From assembly GCA_963920765.1 (NCBI GenBank), contig OY987242.1:38553264-38617263 (forward strand): a DNA stretch of 64,000 nucleotides. Direction: 5' to 3'. The notes beneath the pieces are model-generated. The model made no database searches. It was not told the DNA's origin and saw only the letters and a list, made by a program, of their open reading frames with translations. Positions 46,684 through 57,624 of the stretch are shown one piece after another. The translations under genes were made by a program, and so were the position numbers. The DNA comes from Ulota crispa (lineage: Eukaryota > Streptophyta > Bryopsida > Orthotrichales > Orthotrichaceae). Position 1 is the first letter of the stretch. Every line of letters begins with the position of its first letter.

Positions 46684-47610
46684 TTAACCCCTAAAGGGTT
46701 TTGACTAAGTTTTCATTAGACCGCTCCAAAACTGCCGATTCTAGTACAAGTATCACATTCTAGAAAAAAAACGTTTTTGAACACAAGTAACAGTAAAATC
46801 TTGTAGTACACTGATCTCAAAAAATGTGAAAATAAAATTCAAAAGTTTGCACTACATAGATTGTAAGATATTTGAGTTTGAATTGACAAAAAGTCATTTT
46901 TTGTCCTTGTAAAAATTAGGGAAACTATACTTCACCAGGTCACACATGTATAAACAACTTTCAAAATAGTTGTAACTTTTTGAATTCATTTTGCAATGCA
47001 AGTTGGATATATACTTGAAAAACTTCAAATCATTTGGAGGTGCAACACATGGGAAAAAAATAGAAAGTAAAAAGAAGTAGAGAATGATTTAAAACACAAA
47101 ACAATTAAGAACTTAATTATGGAAATGAAAAATGTCAATCCCAACTATTATAATTTTATGAACAATTTACATCCTTTGATTTTGTTTTTCTTCCAAAATA
47201 TTGAAAATTGAGTAAAATAAAAGACTTCAAAGTTTATTTAAGAGTAGAGAATCCACAATTGCATGCTAACTAAAACTCCTCATAACTTTCATCTCATTGA
47301 TCAAAGTGGATGATTCAAAGCTATCCACATATACATAAATCTCCTGAACCTATTTCAAAATTTTATTCCAAAAAGAATGATTTTTTCTAATGTATAGGTA
47401 CTTTGACTGCTCAACTAGGGAAAAAAGAAACATATTAGGCCATAACTTTTTACTCATTCCAAATGTGATGACATTTAGTGCATATGGAAAATATTCCTTG
47501 TCTCCACCTTTCATTAAAACTTCAGCCTAAAATATGAAATCTCCAATCACACGTACTTGCCCAAAATTATTGTGCTACCAAAACAAGCACCTTGGTCCTT
47601 TAGGAGTTAA
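46684..47610. mobile_element. TTAA-flanked MITE, family A, 927 bp (A4)
   Basis: Left end TTAACCCCTAAAGGGTTTTG, right end GGTCCTTTAGGAGTTAA. The core (AAAAAGAAGTAGAGAATG, ATTGAGTAAAATAAAAGACT) is the reverse complement of the cores of A1 and A5. It lies about 500 bases from A3. Confidence 0.7.
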
Positions 47611-48285
47611 TGAAAGACATGACGCAAATCCATCTCCAAAAATTGGAACTATTAAGTATAGAAGTTCAATTTACACCAATATATAATTATTTACATACAT
47701 ATATTTTATTTTATTTCCATTTTCATTTTTTGTTGATCGGTATTAGAGGTGAAAGTGAAATCTTAATGACTTGGCTTGATTTTATTTTTTTCAATCATTC
47801 TTTATAGAAATTGTGGAAGCTTGGAATGTGGACATAGTATGCAGCCGTAAGTCCCAATTTTCAATCTCCCAATCTATTAAATTTTGAGAATTAATTAGGT
47901 TACCCTTCCAAATCCCCAAGTCACTTAGAAACACCTACATTTTAGCATCTTTTGAAAAATCAGCACAAAAAGGATGGAACCTTTCCCAAATATATGGAGG
48001 TAGCCAAAACAAAAGACCCAACTCGGAAGTCAAGTCTTAACAATTTTGTTACAAAAACCAAACTATCCTATTTTTGATATCTAGCTCTGTTTTTATATAA
48101 TCCAACAAAGTTGGGAATTGGCATTGCATGAGAATTCTAGATCCAAGAGTGTTGGAGTTGGGATGTAAGGCATAGTGTGAACTGCACCTTGCACGGAGAG
48201 TCCTTAATGAGGTTCTTGAGGTCACATGGGCTGAATTGTTTTGGTTCAAACTTCAAGGGCCCCAAATTTTGATGGCCTCAACTTG
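47611..48285. other. Intergenic DNA, no gene recognised
   Basis: Nothing identifiable was seen. Confidence 0.4.
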
Positions 48286-48288
48286 TAA

Positions 48289-48706
48289 GGGCATCCCAAT
48301 GTAGCCGTAAAAGAGGTAGGCAAAATTTTGTGCAGTGTTTTGAATAGGACTTGAGCAAAAACATGGGCTCTAATGCAGCAGGTAAATCATACTGCATTTT
48401 TCAAAGCTCCACACATACGATCCCCTCCCCTACAAATTTTCATTATTTGGAGACTCCTGCATACCACTCCAACTCTGACATTGACATAATTTTAGGGAAT
48501 TTCAGATACTTCTGACATGAATCAGCCACACATAAGCACTTAAAAAAGACATAAACTATTAAAAACTCATGTTTAGTGAATGTCAGAGCTTGTGTGCATT
48601 GGGGCTACTGCACTAGGGAAATGCCCCTGCTCTGCATCTAAAGTAGAATCACACACGGTCTAACAAACTTTGGGAAGCTGAAATCCCGACTGGATTAGGG
48701 ATGCCC
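48289..48706. mobile_element. PIF/Harbinger-like MITE, family E, 418 bp (first of an inverted pair)
   Basis: GGGCATCCCAATG at the left, GGGATGCCC at the right, flanked by TAA (48286-48288 and 48707-48709). The right-hand neighbour 48710-49144 is the same element in the opposite orientation. Three-base TAA/TTA duplication and GGGCATC ends are hallmarks of PIF/Harbinger MITEs. Confidence 0.72.
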
Positions 48707-48709
48707 TAA

Positions 48710-49144
48710 GGGCATCCCTAATTTAGCCGGGATTTCAGCTCCCCAAAGTTTGTCAAACCGTGCTTGACGCCGGCTCTCTTACAGAGCAAGGTCATTTCCC
48801 AATCCACCACCTCCCAGTGCACATACATGATGACACTCACTAAACACAGTATTTTAATAGTTTATGTTTTTTTTTAAGTGCTTATGTGTGGCTGATTCAT
48901 GTCAGAAGTATTTGAAATTCCCTGAAATTACGTCAAATCCAGAGCTGGAGTGGTATGCAGGACTCTCCAAATAGTGAAAATTTGCAGGGGAGGGGCTCTT
49001 ATGTGGGGAGCCTTGAAAAATGCAATATGATTTACCTAGTGCATTGGAGCCCATGTTTTTGCTCAAGTCCAGTTTGCTCAAGTCCGGTTTAAAGCAGTGC
49101 ACAAGCTTTTGCTTGCCTCTCTTACGACTGCATTGGGGATGCCC
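48710..49144. mobile_element. PIF/Harbinger-like MITE, family E, 435 bp (second of an inverted pair)
   Basis: GGGCATCCCTAATTTAGCC at the left and GCATTGGGGATGCCC at the right, flanked by TAA at 48707-48709 and 49145-49147. Together with its partner it forms an 856-bp imperfect palindrome (shared words AGCCACACATAAGCACTT and its complement). Confidence 0.72.
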
Positions 49145-49146
49145 TA

Positions 49147-49679
49147 AGGTAGGTAGCTCAAAAAGCTACACTTTAAGGGTTGATCTACCTTTTCATGGGT
49201 GTTTTGAGACAAGAAGTTTTTTTGTCTAATTGTCACACAAAGAGAAATGGATGTCAAATGTAACACAATTTTTTTTTTTTGTTCTTTGAAGCATTATTGA
49301 ATTATTGATGAGTTTCCAATTTTTATTGTAGTAAGCACCTATTTGTGATTCTAAGTCTCCCCAAAAACCATTTCTGTGCAACTTGTAAAGAGATGAGGTG
49401 AAATCAAGGAGTATGATTTGCTCTTGTAATAGAATGCATCTTTTCTTCCATGACTAAAAAATCATACATTTTTTTTGTTTGCTAGATTATAGGTTTCAAC
49501 GGCAAATTTTATAATAAATGGAAGGATTGTTTGTTTGCTAGAAAAAAATGCCCTGGTACAGAGGGTCCATTCCAAAACCACCTCATATCCATTCTTAAGC
49601 TACCTATGAGATACTTTTCAAGAGTCCCTACCTATGAGACGCTTTTGAAGAGAGGGGACGCAATTTGAGCTACCTACCT
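49147..49679. mobile_element. TA-flanked MITE, family G, 533 bp
   Basis: AGGTAGGTAGCTCAAAAAGC at the left is matched by GAGCTACCTACCT at the right. TA lies at both sides (49145-49146 and 49680-49681). The left TA overlaps the TAA duplication of the preceding E element, so the two elements abut. Confidence 0.6.
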
Positions 49680-49681
49680 TA

Positions 49682-50582
49682 GCGTAAGTACGCCCCAAAA
49701 CACTAGTAATAGGACTATGCAAACCAGGATATGACAATGGGAGAGTACCCAATGGCTTATGGTACAACCCTGGCTGACAACATGGAAACCTGAGCCTCAA
49801 CACAAACATCCATGGCAAATAATGCTTGCCCTAGTACCAGCCTCTTCAGTTTTTCAATAGTCAGCAGCCGTGCGGATGGCGCCCAGAATTGTGGGGGTGC
49901 ACAACTCTATCTTGGAAGGGGGAAGAATTTCTTGGCCAAGGTCACAATAGAATTAGGGTATCCGCAGTTGTATTGCAAGAACCGCGTTAGAGGACTTTTA
50001 AACGGAAAGGGATTAATTAATACATGTATCTATTAAAATATTCTCTTTGGCAACTTAATTAATTACATATTTGTCAATGTGGGGTCAAGGTGGAAATTTT
50101 CTAGTGTTTTACTTTTCAAAGCTTAGATATTTACCATGAAGAGATTGAATTAGGGGATTTTAATCCACATTTGAATTTGAAGACCTTGATTTAGTTTAGA
50201 ATTCTGGAGAAGAATACAATTAAACAAGGCCAAAACAAGTGATTTTTTTTTTACTGTTACCCTTTCTTGTAAATTTTTTAAGATTTTCCACCTTGACCCA
50301 TATTCACGGATGTGCAATAAACCGAGCCTTCTTTGGCACGGCAAAGTTTGCAATTTCCTTGTGCACATCAACTCCTTCAAAGACCATCTTTTTTTTGCAT
50401 AATTATTAGGCTCAAATATCAATGGTGAAAAATCTATTTATTTTTACAAACAAGGAGATTTTTCATTGATTGAAAGTGGTATTTAAGTCAAATAGGTGGG
50501 ACAAAAACGTGGTCAACACTTGAAACACAAACATTATGTTTCCCAATGATGAAGTTTTTGAGGATGGGTGGAGATGCCCTTA
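49682..50582. other. Intergenic DNA, no gene recognised
   Basis: Ends in a solitary GGAGATGCCC right terminus of an E element at about 50569-50579 whose left end I could not find. Confidence 0.4.
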
Positions 50583-51003
50583 GAGCATCTCCACTGGTTT
50601 GCCCATGGGCAAACAATGAGTCCTAAGGTTCCAAGTTCTATTTCTAGCCTCCACTAGCAACACGCACACGCAAACACCCTGAGCGGCCACATTAAATATG
50701 TACCTAAGGACTCTCACCTGCTAGGACTTTGAATTCCTCTAGCAAGCCCGATTTGCACGGCATGGGCAATGTCAAGTCATGATGCGGAGCAGTGAAGCAT
50801 CAGCGTATAGCAAGCCCCACTTCATTCATATGTGACAGCCCCAAGCAATGCCCAAGCCTACAAATCCATCCTTTCCCTAGCTGGTGAGTTATTCCCCGGG
50901 ACATCAATGGACTTCCTTGACCTAGCCACGCAAAAACAATCACTTTGTGCCATCTCAACCACTTCTCTATTGTCCCATTCTCCCCAGTCCAATGGAAATG
51001 CTC
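50583..51003. mobile_element. PIF/Harbinger-like MITE, family E, 421 bp
   Basis: GAGCATCTCCACTGG at the left and CCAATGGAAATGCTC at the right, with TTA on both sides (50580-50582 and 51004-51006). It is more GC-rich than its surroundings, and its frames have no recognisable domain. Confidence 0.7.
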
Positions 51004-51006
51004 TTA

Positions 51007-51333
51007 AAGTAGGAGGCTCATAAATCGACCATCTAAGGGCTGAAATTGAATTTTGGGGAGGTGAAACTTCTTGAACTATTTTTTCAGTAAATTTTCCTTA
51101 AAAGACAAGAAGTATTGACATCTAACTCAAGTCATTTCATATCTTTTGGAGCTTTGTGGAATTAGTTATAAATTTTTGAAGTGAAAAGGCCATAGGGCTC
51201 TAAAACATTTCACCTCTTTAAATGTATTATGCTTGTACATTTTTGAAACTTATGAAAAACAACATGTACACATGTAATACATTTTAAAAGGTGGATGATT
51301 TTAGAGCCTGAGCAGAATATGAGCCTCCTACCT
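51007..51333. mobile_element. TA-flanked MITE, family G, 327 bp
   Basis: AAGTAGGAGGCTCATAAATC at the left, ATGAGCCTCCTACCT at the right, TA on both sides (51005-51006 and 51334-51335). Further pairing runs inwards (GGTGAAACTTC with its counterpart GAAATGT..CACCTC). The left TA overlaps the right TTA of the preceding E element. Confidence 0.65.
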
Positions 51334-51464
51334 TAGTTATACGGCTCAAATGGTTAGCCCAAGGCCATTCGGTATATGACACGTGCTCCTTGGCCACTGG
51401 CCCCTGTACAAAGAATTTTCAAGCGGTCAGTGGTCTTTTTTGCAACCTCGCGGAGGCCCAAGTA

Positions 51465-51873
51465 AGGTAGCAACACCCATAAGCGTGAGTTTAAGCTTTA
51501 TAGGGTATATACCTAGATTGAACAAGCTTAAAAATAATATTGCTAGATTAGAAAGAAGCAATGAAAAATATTGGCATCAATTTCAAAGTTTCAATTGCAA
51601 GCATTTGTTCACAAAGATTTTTCAAAGTCCTAAATCATTGAAATTGTAAAGTTGTGTGTAAGAGATGCTAAAAACAATGCTTATTGGTTCTTAAATAGTG
51701 AGATGAGGCACTCAAAATTATCATGTTAGTCACCCACAACCACCACTTTGTTACCCACAACCATCACTTCATCACCCACAATCATCACTATGTCACCCAT
51801 AACTATTTGATTCTATACCTGACTGTGCCAGTGACCCCCATGGAGACTGTCACAGTTAGCGGTGCTTCTACCT
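51465..51873. mobile_element. TA-flanked MITE, family H, uninterrupted copy (H2)
   Basis: AGGTAGCAACACCCATAAGC at the left, GGTGCTTCTACCT at the right, TA on both sides. At GAGTTTAAGC (51487-51496) it keeps the TTAA that in H1 is occupied by element A2. It contains the 21-bp minisatellite at 51729-51806. Confidence 0.65.
51729..51806 (+). repeat. 21-bp minisatellite encoding an open (VTHNHHF)n frame
   Basis: Three full units and a partial fourth at a 21-bp period (ACCCACAAC at 51732, 51753 and 51774; ACCCATAAC at 51795). Because the period is a multiple of three, one plus-strand frame stays open and reads a His/Asn heptapeptide. There is no evidence that it is a gene. Confidence 0.8.
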
Positions 51874-52106
51874 TAACCCTTAAACAACAAGAGGGCATTG
51901 TATATACACTGCCGTATAATAGGCATTTGCTACCAACAAAAGGTTGTAATTTGGGATCTCAAATAGCTCACTATGACCACATGGATCTATTCTCCAACTT
52001 CTTTGTTGATCTTAAATGTAATAAAGGTGTGGATGCGCTCCAAATACAAGAAAAATACATTGTATTGTATTGGTTGCAAAGGGCTGCCTTGTCCTTTAGG
52101 GGTTAA
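51873..52106. mobile_element. Short TTAA-flanked MITE, family B, 234 bp (copy B3)
   Basis: TTAACCCTTAAACAACAAGA at the left, GTCCTTTAGGGGTTAA at the right. The left TTAA is the last bases of H2 (CTACCTTAA), and the right TTAA (52103-52106) is shared with the next element. The interior matches B1 and B4. Confidence 0.75.
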
Positions 52107-52349
52107 CCCCTAAAGGATGTTGCCTACCAAAAGTGTTGTATGTATTTGTAGGAGAACCATTTAGTACTTGAAAAAAAAACTTTACAGCAAATGTCAAAAA
52201 TTCCCCAAAAAATCCTAATTGACCAATATTATATTTCTGATTTGGCTTGAAATTTACAGCTCCAATGGGATTCATGTGCTATCCAAATACCCCATCCGTA
52301 TACAACACGGAAATTTGTATACAAAACAGCAACATCCTTTAGGGGTACT
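52103..52349. mobile_element. Short TTAA-class MITE, about 247 bp
   Basis: TTAACCCCTAAAGGATGTTG at the left, matched by CAACATCCTTTAGGGG at the right. The right TTAA has become TACT. The interior differs from the B copies on either side (CCCCAAAAAATCC, CCATAGTTGG). Confidence 0.6.
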
Positions 52350-52508
52350 GCTTTCTACAGTTTCTGATTTGGTGCAATGTTTAAGGAGAATTGGACGTGT
52401 TTGGTGTCACCATAGTTGGTTGATCTTCATAAGAATAAACGTTCCAGTTTACACGGCCAAATTGGTACATAAACAAAAATCATGGAAATCAGCTCTCGTC
52501 CAAATTGT

Positions 52509-52742
52509 TTAACCCTTAAACGTACATAGGGTACCGTATGTGTGCCGACGTATAATTGTCATTTGCTACCAATAAGAAATTTGAATTTGGGATTTCATGT
52601 AGCTCACTAAAACCAAATTGATCTATTTTCCAACTTCTTTGTTAGTCTCAAATGTAGTAGAGGTGTGGATCCATTCCAAATACAAGAAAAATACCCCATA
52701 TTGTACTGGTCGCAAAGGGCTTCTCAGACGTTTAAGGGTTAA
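52509..52742. mobile_element. Short TTAA-flanked MITE, family B, 234 bp (copy B4)
   Basis: TTAACCCTTAAACGTACATA at the left, AGACGTTTAAGGGTTAA at the right; TTAA intact on both sides. The interior is close to B1, including GACGTATAATTGTCATTTGC. Confidence 0.77.
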
Positions 52743-53459
52743 GGGGTTTATATACGGTCTCCATTAGATGGATATATATTTGTAAGAAGGAATTTTGCTA
52801 TGTTAGTGCCTACTTTTTCTTCAAATATACAAAAGGTTTTTGGTTGGGTAAACATGGTACAATCCTATTTGTGAGCGTAAAATGGTGAGACAAGATTTTG
52901 TGAATGAGAAATGATTTTGAATTTAAAATTAATGGAATAACTAAAAAATTGAAAAATAATAATTCAAGAGGTGAAAATTTAAAATGCACAATTATAGGAC
53001 CTTATGTACACTATTCTATGTGAGATTTAGTATTTTGACAAAAAAAATCAAGGCTCACAACTCACAAATCCTTGCTTGTAGTATAGCATTGTTTGGTGAA
53101 CATGGCTCTAGCATGCCCCAATTGATTATGCATGGTAGATTGAACCTTCTAAAATATCAAATTTTCATGTTATATGCTAAGTTGTATTTTCATAGATCAA
53201 TACTGTTTTGGCATACAACTTTGGGTTTCCTCAAGGACATCAAAGATTTTTGGATGGGTGAAAATTCATGAGACCAATGTAGCTCTATAAACAATAATAG
53301 CTTAAACACTTAAACATCACGTTGCACTTGTAAGTACATTGCAAGCCTTTTGAACATTTGAGGCTTTAATCCTAAAATATAGTTACATTTGTTGAATGTC
53401 AATTTTGCCCCAACATACATTGTATTTGGTCAACATCGATCAATTTAACCGTGGATATG
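52743..53459. other. AT-rich intergenic DNA, no gene recognised
   Basis: A 95-codon frame at 52984-53271 has no domain signature and unremarkable composition; I do not call it a gene. Confidence 0.4.
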
Positions 53460-54375
53460 TTAACCCCGAAAGGACCAGACCCCTTTTTAGAAACATAGTA
53501 ATTTTGGGCAGGTACCTGTGATTGGAGTTTCATGATTTAGGCTGAAATTTTATTAATATGTGGGGACAAGGTTTATTTCATATGCATCAAATTTCATGAC
53601 ATTTGGAATTATGCGTAAAAATTTATGGCCTAATATGTTGTTTTTACGTCCGTCGAGCAACCTGGGCAAATTTTTAAAAACTGCTTTTTCAAAAACAATT
53701 TTTTTAAAATTGGTTAAGTAGATTTATGTGAACGTAGGAAGCTTTGAATCAATCCGTTTGATTCAACAAGATGAAAGTTATGAGAATTTTTTTGTTTGCA
53801 GGGAGTTATGGATTCTCTACTCCAAAATAAACTTTGGAGTCCTTTATTTTACTCAATCTTCAACATTTTGGGAAAAAAACAAAACCAAAGGATGAAATTT
53901 GTCTATGACAACATTGTGACCATTGAAATTGGCATTTTTCATTTCCATAATTATATTCTTAACAATTTAGTGCTTTGAATTATTCTCTACTTCTTTTTAC
54001 TTACTAATTATTTTCCATATGTTATACAACTCCAAATGCTTTGAAACTTTTTTGACATGTACTTTACTTAGGTGGAATAAAGAGTTTAGAGAAGCACCAT
54101 CCACATGGCCTTTTTTCCTTAGGAATTTCACCTTTTGAAGGGTAGCTGCCCGGTTTTTCACAAGATGTTTTTGAATATTCAAACCATTCTAACTTCCAAT
54201 CCACGTGGTGGAAAACTCTGAAATCTTTTTCACATCTTCTAAAACCATTCTTCAACAAGATCCTATGGTCACATATGCATAAAAATGTTATTTTTTTCAA
54301 ATTTGGTAGATGCTCTAAAGATGGCAGTTTTGAAGAGTTTTTGGTGAAAACTGTGCTTGGTCCTTTAGACGTTAA
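53460..54375. mobile_element. TTAA-flanked MITE, family A, 916 bp (A5)
   Basis: TTAACCCCGAAAGGACCAGA at the left, TTGGTCCTTTAGACGTTAA at the right. It aligns along its length with A1 (shared GAGTCTTTATTTTACTCAAT-type core and CTCTACTTCTTTTTACTTAC). Confidence 0.72.
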
Positions 54376-55255
54376 ACCTTGATCAATTTGGCCATGAGTA
54401 TGTTAAACCTATTTTCATTTTCATCCTATTGTATTAGATGAATCCAATAAGTTCCAATACAACTAAGAAAGAAGTAAATCTAATAGACTATGTGTGAGAG
54501 GTCAGAGGAATTTTGAGGCGGCGGGCTCGATGCCACCAAATTTGAGACGTGGGCGGTTGGAGTCGTGAAGAAGGGGATTTCAAGCTGGTTGAGCCCAAAT
54601 TTCTCTAAAAATCTAGAGAAGTTAGTTGGACGGTTAGTACTCTTTTCCACACGAACCACAATGTCATTTCCATCAAAGTATGGCAAGCAGAAGCAAAACT
54701 ATAAGAGCAGGGTGGTCCAAAATGCAGCAATAATGATAAAAAAAGGATGATTACACATGCAATCATCTTTGGGAGGATTGCTCTGTCAGGATGGACGAAC
54801 AAATGTCGGTCATCATCCACATAAAAGAAATGAATGTTCCAACCCCCTTTGTATTTGTAGACCATAAGGGGCGGTTTACATTATGTCAATGTCCCACGTC
54901 CCGGTTCATTGCTTTTTGCTTACACAATAGCATTTTTTCGAAGCTTTGGCTATAAAAATTTAAAAAAATGGACTTCACTTAAGGTTTGGGTTGATCGTTT
55001 TGTTAAATTCAACTTTAAGTGCAAGTCTCATCAATATTTTACATAAAATATTTAGAATTTTTTTAAATATTCTCTTTTATTCTTGATAACCTAACAAAGT
55101 TCAAATTGGGCATTGCAATAGGACTTCAAAAGATGGGACGTGGGACATAGTGAGAACCATCTTCAAGATGTAATTGCAGAAGTTGAAAAATGTTGTTGTA
55201 CGCTAGAAGTTATCATGATATGTTAACAAATTTGCAGGGCTGAGAGTGAGCCTTA
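54376..55255. other. Intergenic DNA with a possible gene remnant
   Basis: On the minus strand at 54480-54865 two open frames (86 and 68 codons) could be joined across an intron-like stretch with a pyrimidine-rich end and TATAG near 54718. The residues (for example MVYKYKGGWNIHFFYVDDDR) match no family I know. Composition is a little more GC-rich than the neighbours. It could be a captured or decayed host exon pair, or chance. Confidence 0.25.
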
Positions 55256-55654
55256 GAACATCCTCACTCTAGCAGGTATATGGACTCTAAAACAACACTC
55301 TCACAGTGAATACTAGCTTGAGAACTGCAAACTTGGTCCAATGCACCTACTAGTGGAACGTGATTTTAAAGGGAACCACAAAAACCTAACCCATACCTTG
55401 TAGTTTCAGCAGGCCTCAAAAGTCCTTCAAGTTGCTATGTATACTGCTATCCACACAAATGACGACTACTTTGCAAGTTAGAAATAGAGATTTTGTCAAA
55501 AAAACCTGACAAAAATCTAATAGAAACAAAGTCTCGCTACAAAAGTGCATTGGGTTAGAAGAGCTGGTGTGCTGCCTATGTCAGTCAAGGCCACTCAACA
55601 AAGCTTAATAATTGCCATTAGCCAAGCGTAATGTAGCTCTAGATTGAGGATGCC
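55256..55654. mobile_element. PIF/Harbinger-like MITE, family E, about 400 bp
   Basis: GAACATCCTCACTCTAGC at the left after TTA, and GCTCTAGATTGAGGATGCC at the right. The terminal bases are diverged and the right border is approximate. Confidence 0.5.
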
Positions 55655-55837
55655 GCTAGAGAGTTGGAACCCAGTCTTTTGGTTGCATGAATTGCATCCC
55701 TCTATCATAAATGATGTGATTACTAAGGGCATCCTCAATCCACTCAACAAACAAGCCCAATATACCAAGTTGGATCTATTAGTAGCTAGTAGACTATCAC
55801 ATAAAAATTGTTTGATTTGAAGGGCATGAAATTTTTT

Positions 55838-56113
55838 ATTATGAAATGCAATAAAATTTTGGTTTGGACATTGCGTGATTTAGATACATCACATTAAATG
55901 TTAGCTAGTTTCCAAAAAACTTAGAGGCCTCTCCAAATCAAGCCTAAATAAGAAAAAATTAGTAAAGGTGTCCATACCATTACCATCTCCTTCACTAAAA
56001 CTTCCTTATTTAGGCTTGATTTGGAGAGACCTCTAAGTTTTTTGGAAACTAGCTAACATTTAGTGTGATGTATCATGCAATGTCCAAACCAAGATTTTAT
56101 TGTGTTTCATAAT
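55838..56113. mobile_element. Palindromic MITE, family F, about 276 bp core
   Basis: The arms are nearly perfect complements (GCTAGTTTCCAAAAAACTTAG and CTCCAAATCAAGCCTAAATAA with their complements, shown as short motifs). Weaker pairing continues outward to about 55810 and 56140. A half-copy lies at about 9395-9515. The target duplication is not clear. Confidence 0.68.
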
Positions 56114-56149
56114 TAAAGACTTCACACCATTCAAACCATATAATTTTTA

Positions 56150-56729
56150 GGAAAAATATTAAAAATGCCCCTCAATTCATTCAAAACATCAAATATACCC
56201 CTATATGAAATATCAAATATACCCTTGACTTTGTGGAAATATATCAAATATACCCCCTGTATGAAATATCAAACATACCTTGACTTTGTGGAAGAATATC
56301 AAATATACCCATGCTATTTCTGAAAATTAAATAAATATCCCTTGTTTTTTGTGCCTCTCCATTGCAAATTTTTGTCCTACTGCTGTCATTTAAATGTCCC
56401 TATTATTTCACAATTTGAAATCTTGTGGGTTGCTTGAAACACCAAAAACATTCAAGTGACTAGTAGCCAGGCACATGTGTACTTCCAAAAAGAGGTGACA
56501 TATTCTATAACTAGCATTTAGTTTTTGAAAATTCCATTGTCATGGCAGTAGTACAAAAACTTGCAATGGAGAGGCACACAAAGCCAAAGGTATATATGAA
56601 AATTTCAGAATAGAAAGGGCATATTTGATATTCTTCCATAAAGTCAAGGGTATATTTGACATTTCATATAACATAGGGGTATACTTTATATATTTTTCAA
56701 GAATTGAGGGACATTATTGATATTTTCCC
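56150..56729. mobile_element. Palindromic Mutator-like MITE, family L, with 9-bp target duplication
   Basis: Starts GGAAAAATATTAAAAATGCC and ends GACATTATTGATATTTTCCC. The duplication TAATTTTTA is perfect (56141-56149 and 56730-56738). The left arm holds a direct repeat of about 60 bases (ATATCAAATATACCC and CTTGACTTTGTGGAA phrases twice). Confidence 0.75.
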
Positions 56730-56832
56730 TAATTTTTATATGATTACCTATTAGCTATTAATATACATGCTTCGTATACGGGGTATGTCTGCCTGGTGGA
56801 TTGAGAATGCTTTAAGAGGCGATTCAAATCAA

Positions 56833-57228
56833 GAGCATCCTCAATCTAGAGCATGCATTGGGCTTGCTTAACAACAATTAGCGAGCTTCATTGCGTGGCC
56901 TCATCCAAAGCAGGCGGCACACCGGCTCCTCTAACCCAACGCGCACAAAGGTAGCGAGAGTGCAAACTTCATTTTTGTCAAATTTTTGTCAAATATTTTT
57001 GACACAATTTCGATTTTTGGCTTGCAAAGTAGTCATCATTGCTCTTACAGCAATATAGAGAGGAATTTGAAGCCTCTTGAAGAATGCTAAAACTACCAAG
57101 TGTGGGCAAGATTTTGTTGTCCCTTTCAAGATCACATCCCACTTGCCAAGTGCATTGAACTAGTTGCAGTTCTCCACCATTAGAGTACCAATGCATGGGG
57201 TATTAACCCAGCTGGATTGAGGATGCTC
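56833..57228. mobile_element. PIF/Harbinger-like MITE, family E, 396 bp
   Basis: GAGCATCCTCAATCTAGAGC at the left, GCTGGATTGAGGATGCTC at the right, followed by TAA (left flank CAA). The inner sequence resembles 55256-55654 (shared GAGCTTCATTG, AGCGAGA and CAAAGTAGTC words on opposite strands). Confidence 0.65.
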
Positions 57229-57252
57229 TAAGTCCAACTTCCCATCGCATTA

Positions 57253-57506
57253 CAAGGGATTTGGACCCAAGAATGGGCCCCTTCCCCCAAAACTATGGGA
57301 ACTTTGGGAACACTTCCACAACACTTCCATATAGGCAATTTGCAGCAGTATGACATGGCATTAGGGAGACCACGTCAAACATTGTTATTTAATTATTATT
57401 TTTGGAAAAAAAATTAAGTCTTTTTTTTTTCTTTTTTCTTTTTTGACGACCAGTAGTGTCATTGGGAACATCCAAACTCATAGCCCTTTCTTGGGTCCAA
57501 ATCCCT
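57253..57506. mobile_element. Small inverted-repeat element, about 254 bp (family I)
   Basis: CAAGGGATTTGGACCCAAGAA at the left is matched by TTCTTGGGTCCAAATCCCTT at the right (shown as terminal motifs), with TA on each side. The interior has an A/T-rich tract at about 57400-57445. Confidence 0.6.
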
Positions 57507-57624
57507 TATACTGGTACAATCTCCTTTTCAACACGTTTTTTTACCTTCATTGAATTGTGAGGGCAAAAGGAGGTATCACAAGACATGCTCAAGTCCTTCA
57601 TGCAGAAAGATAGTTTGGGAGTTA

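Larger units (their letters stand above)
55727..56812. mobile_element. PIF/Harbinger-like MITE, family E, carrying two nested elements
   Basis: GGGCATCCTCAATCCACTC at the left and GGTGGATTGAGAATGCTT at the right, flanked by TAA (55724-55726 and 56813-56815). The interior contains the palindrome 55838-56113 and the element 56150-56729; without these about 230 bp remain. Confidence 0.62.

Noticed and set aside
51720-51810. Possible CRISPR-like array in the 21-bp repeats
   Set aside because: The units are contiguous tandem repeats without unique spacers, and the window is eukaryotic nuclear DNA.
52984-53271. A 95-codon frame
   Set aside because: No domain and no codon bias; nothing separates it from chance in AT-rich DNA.
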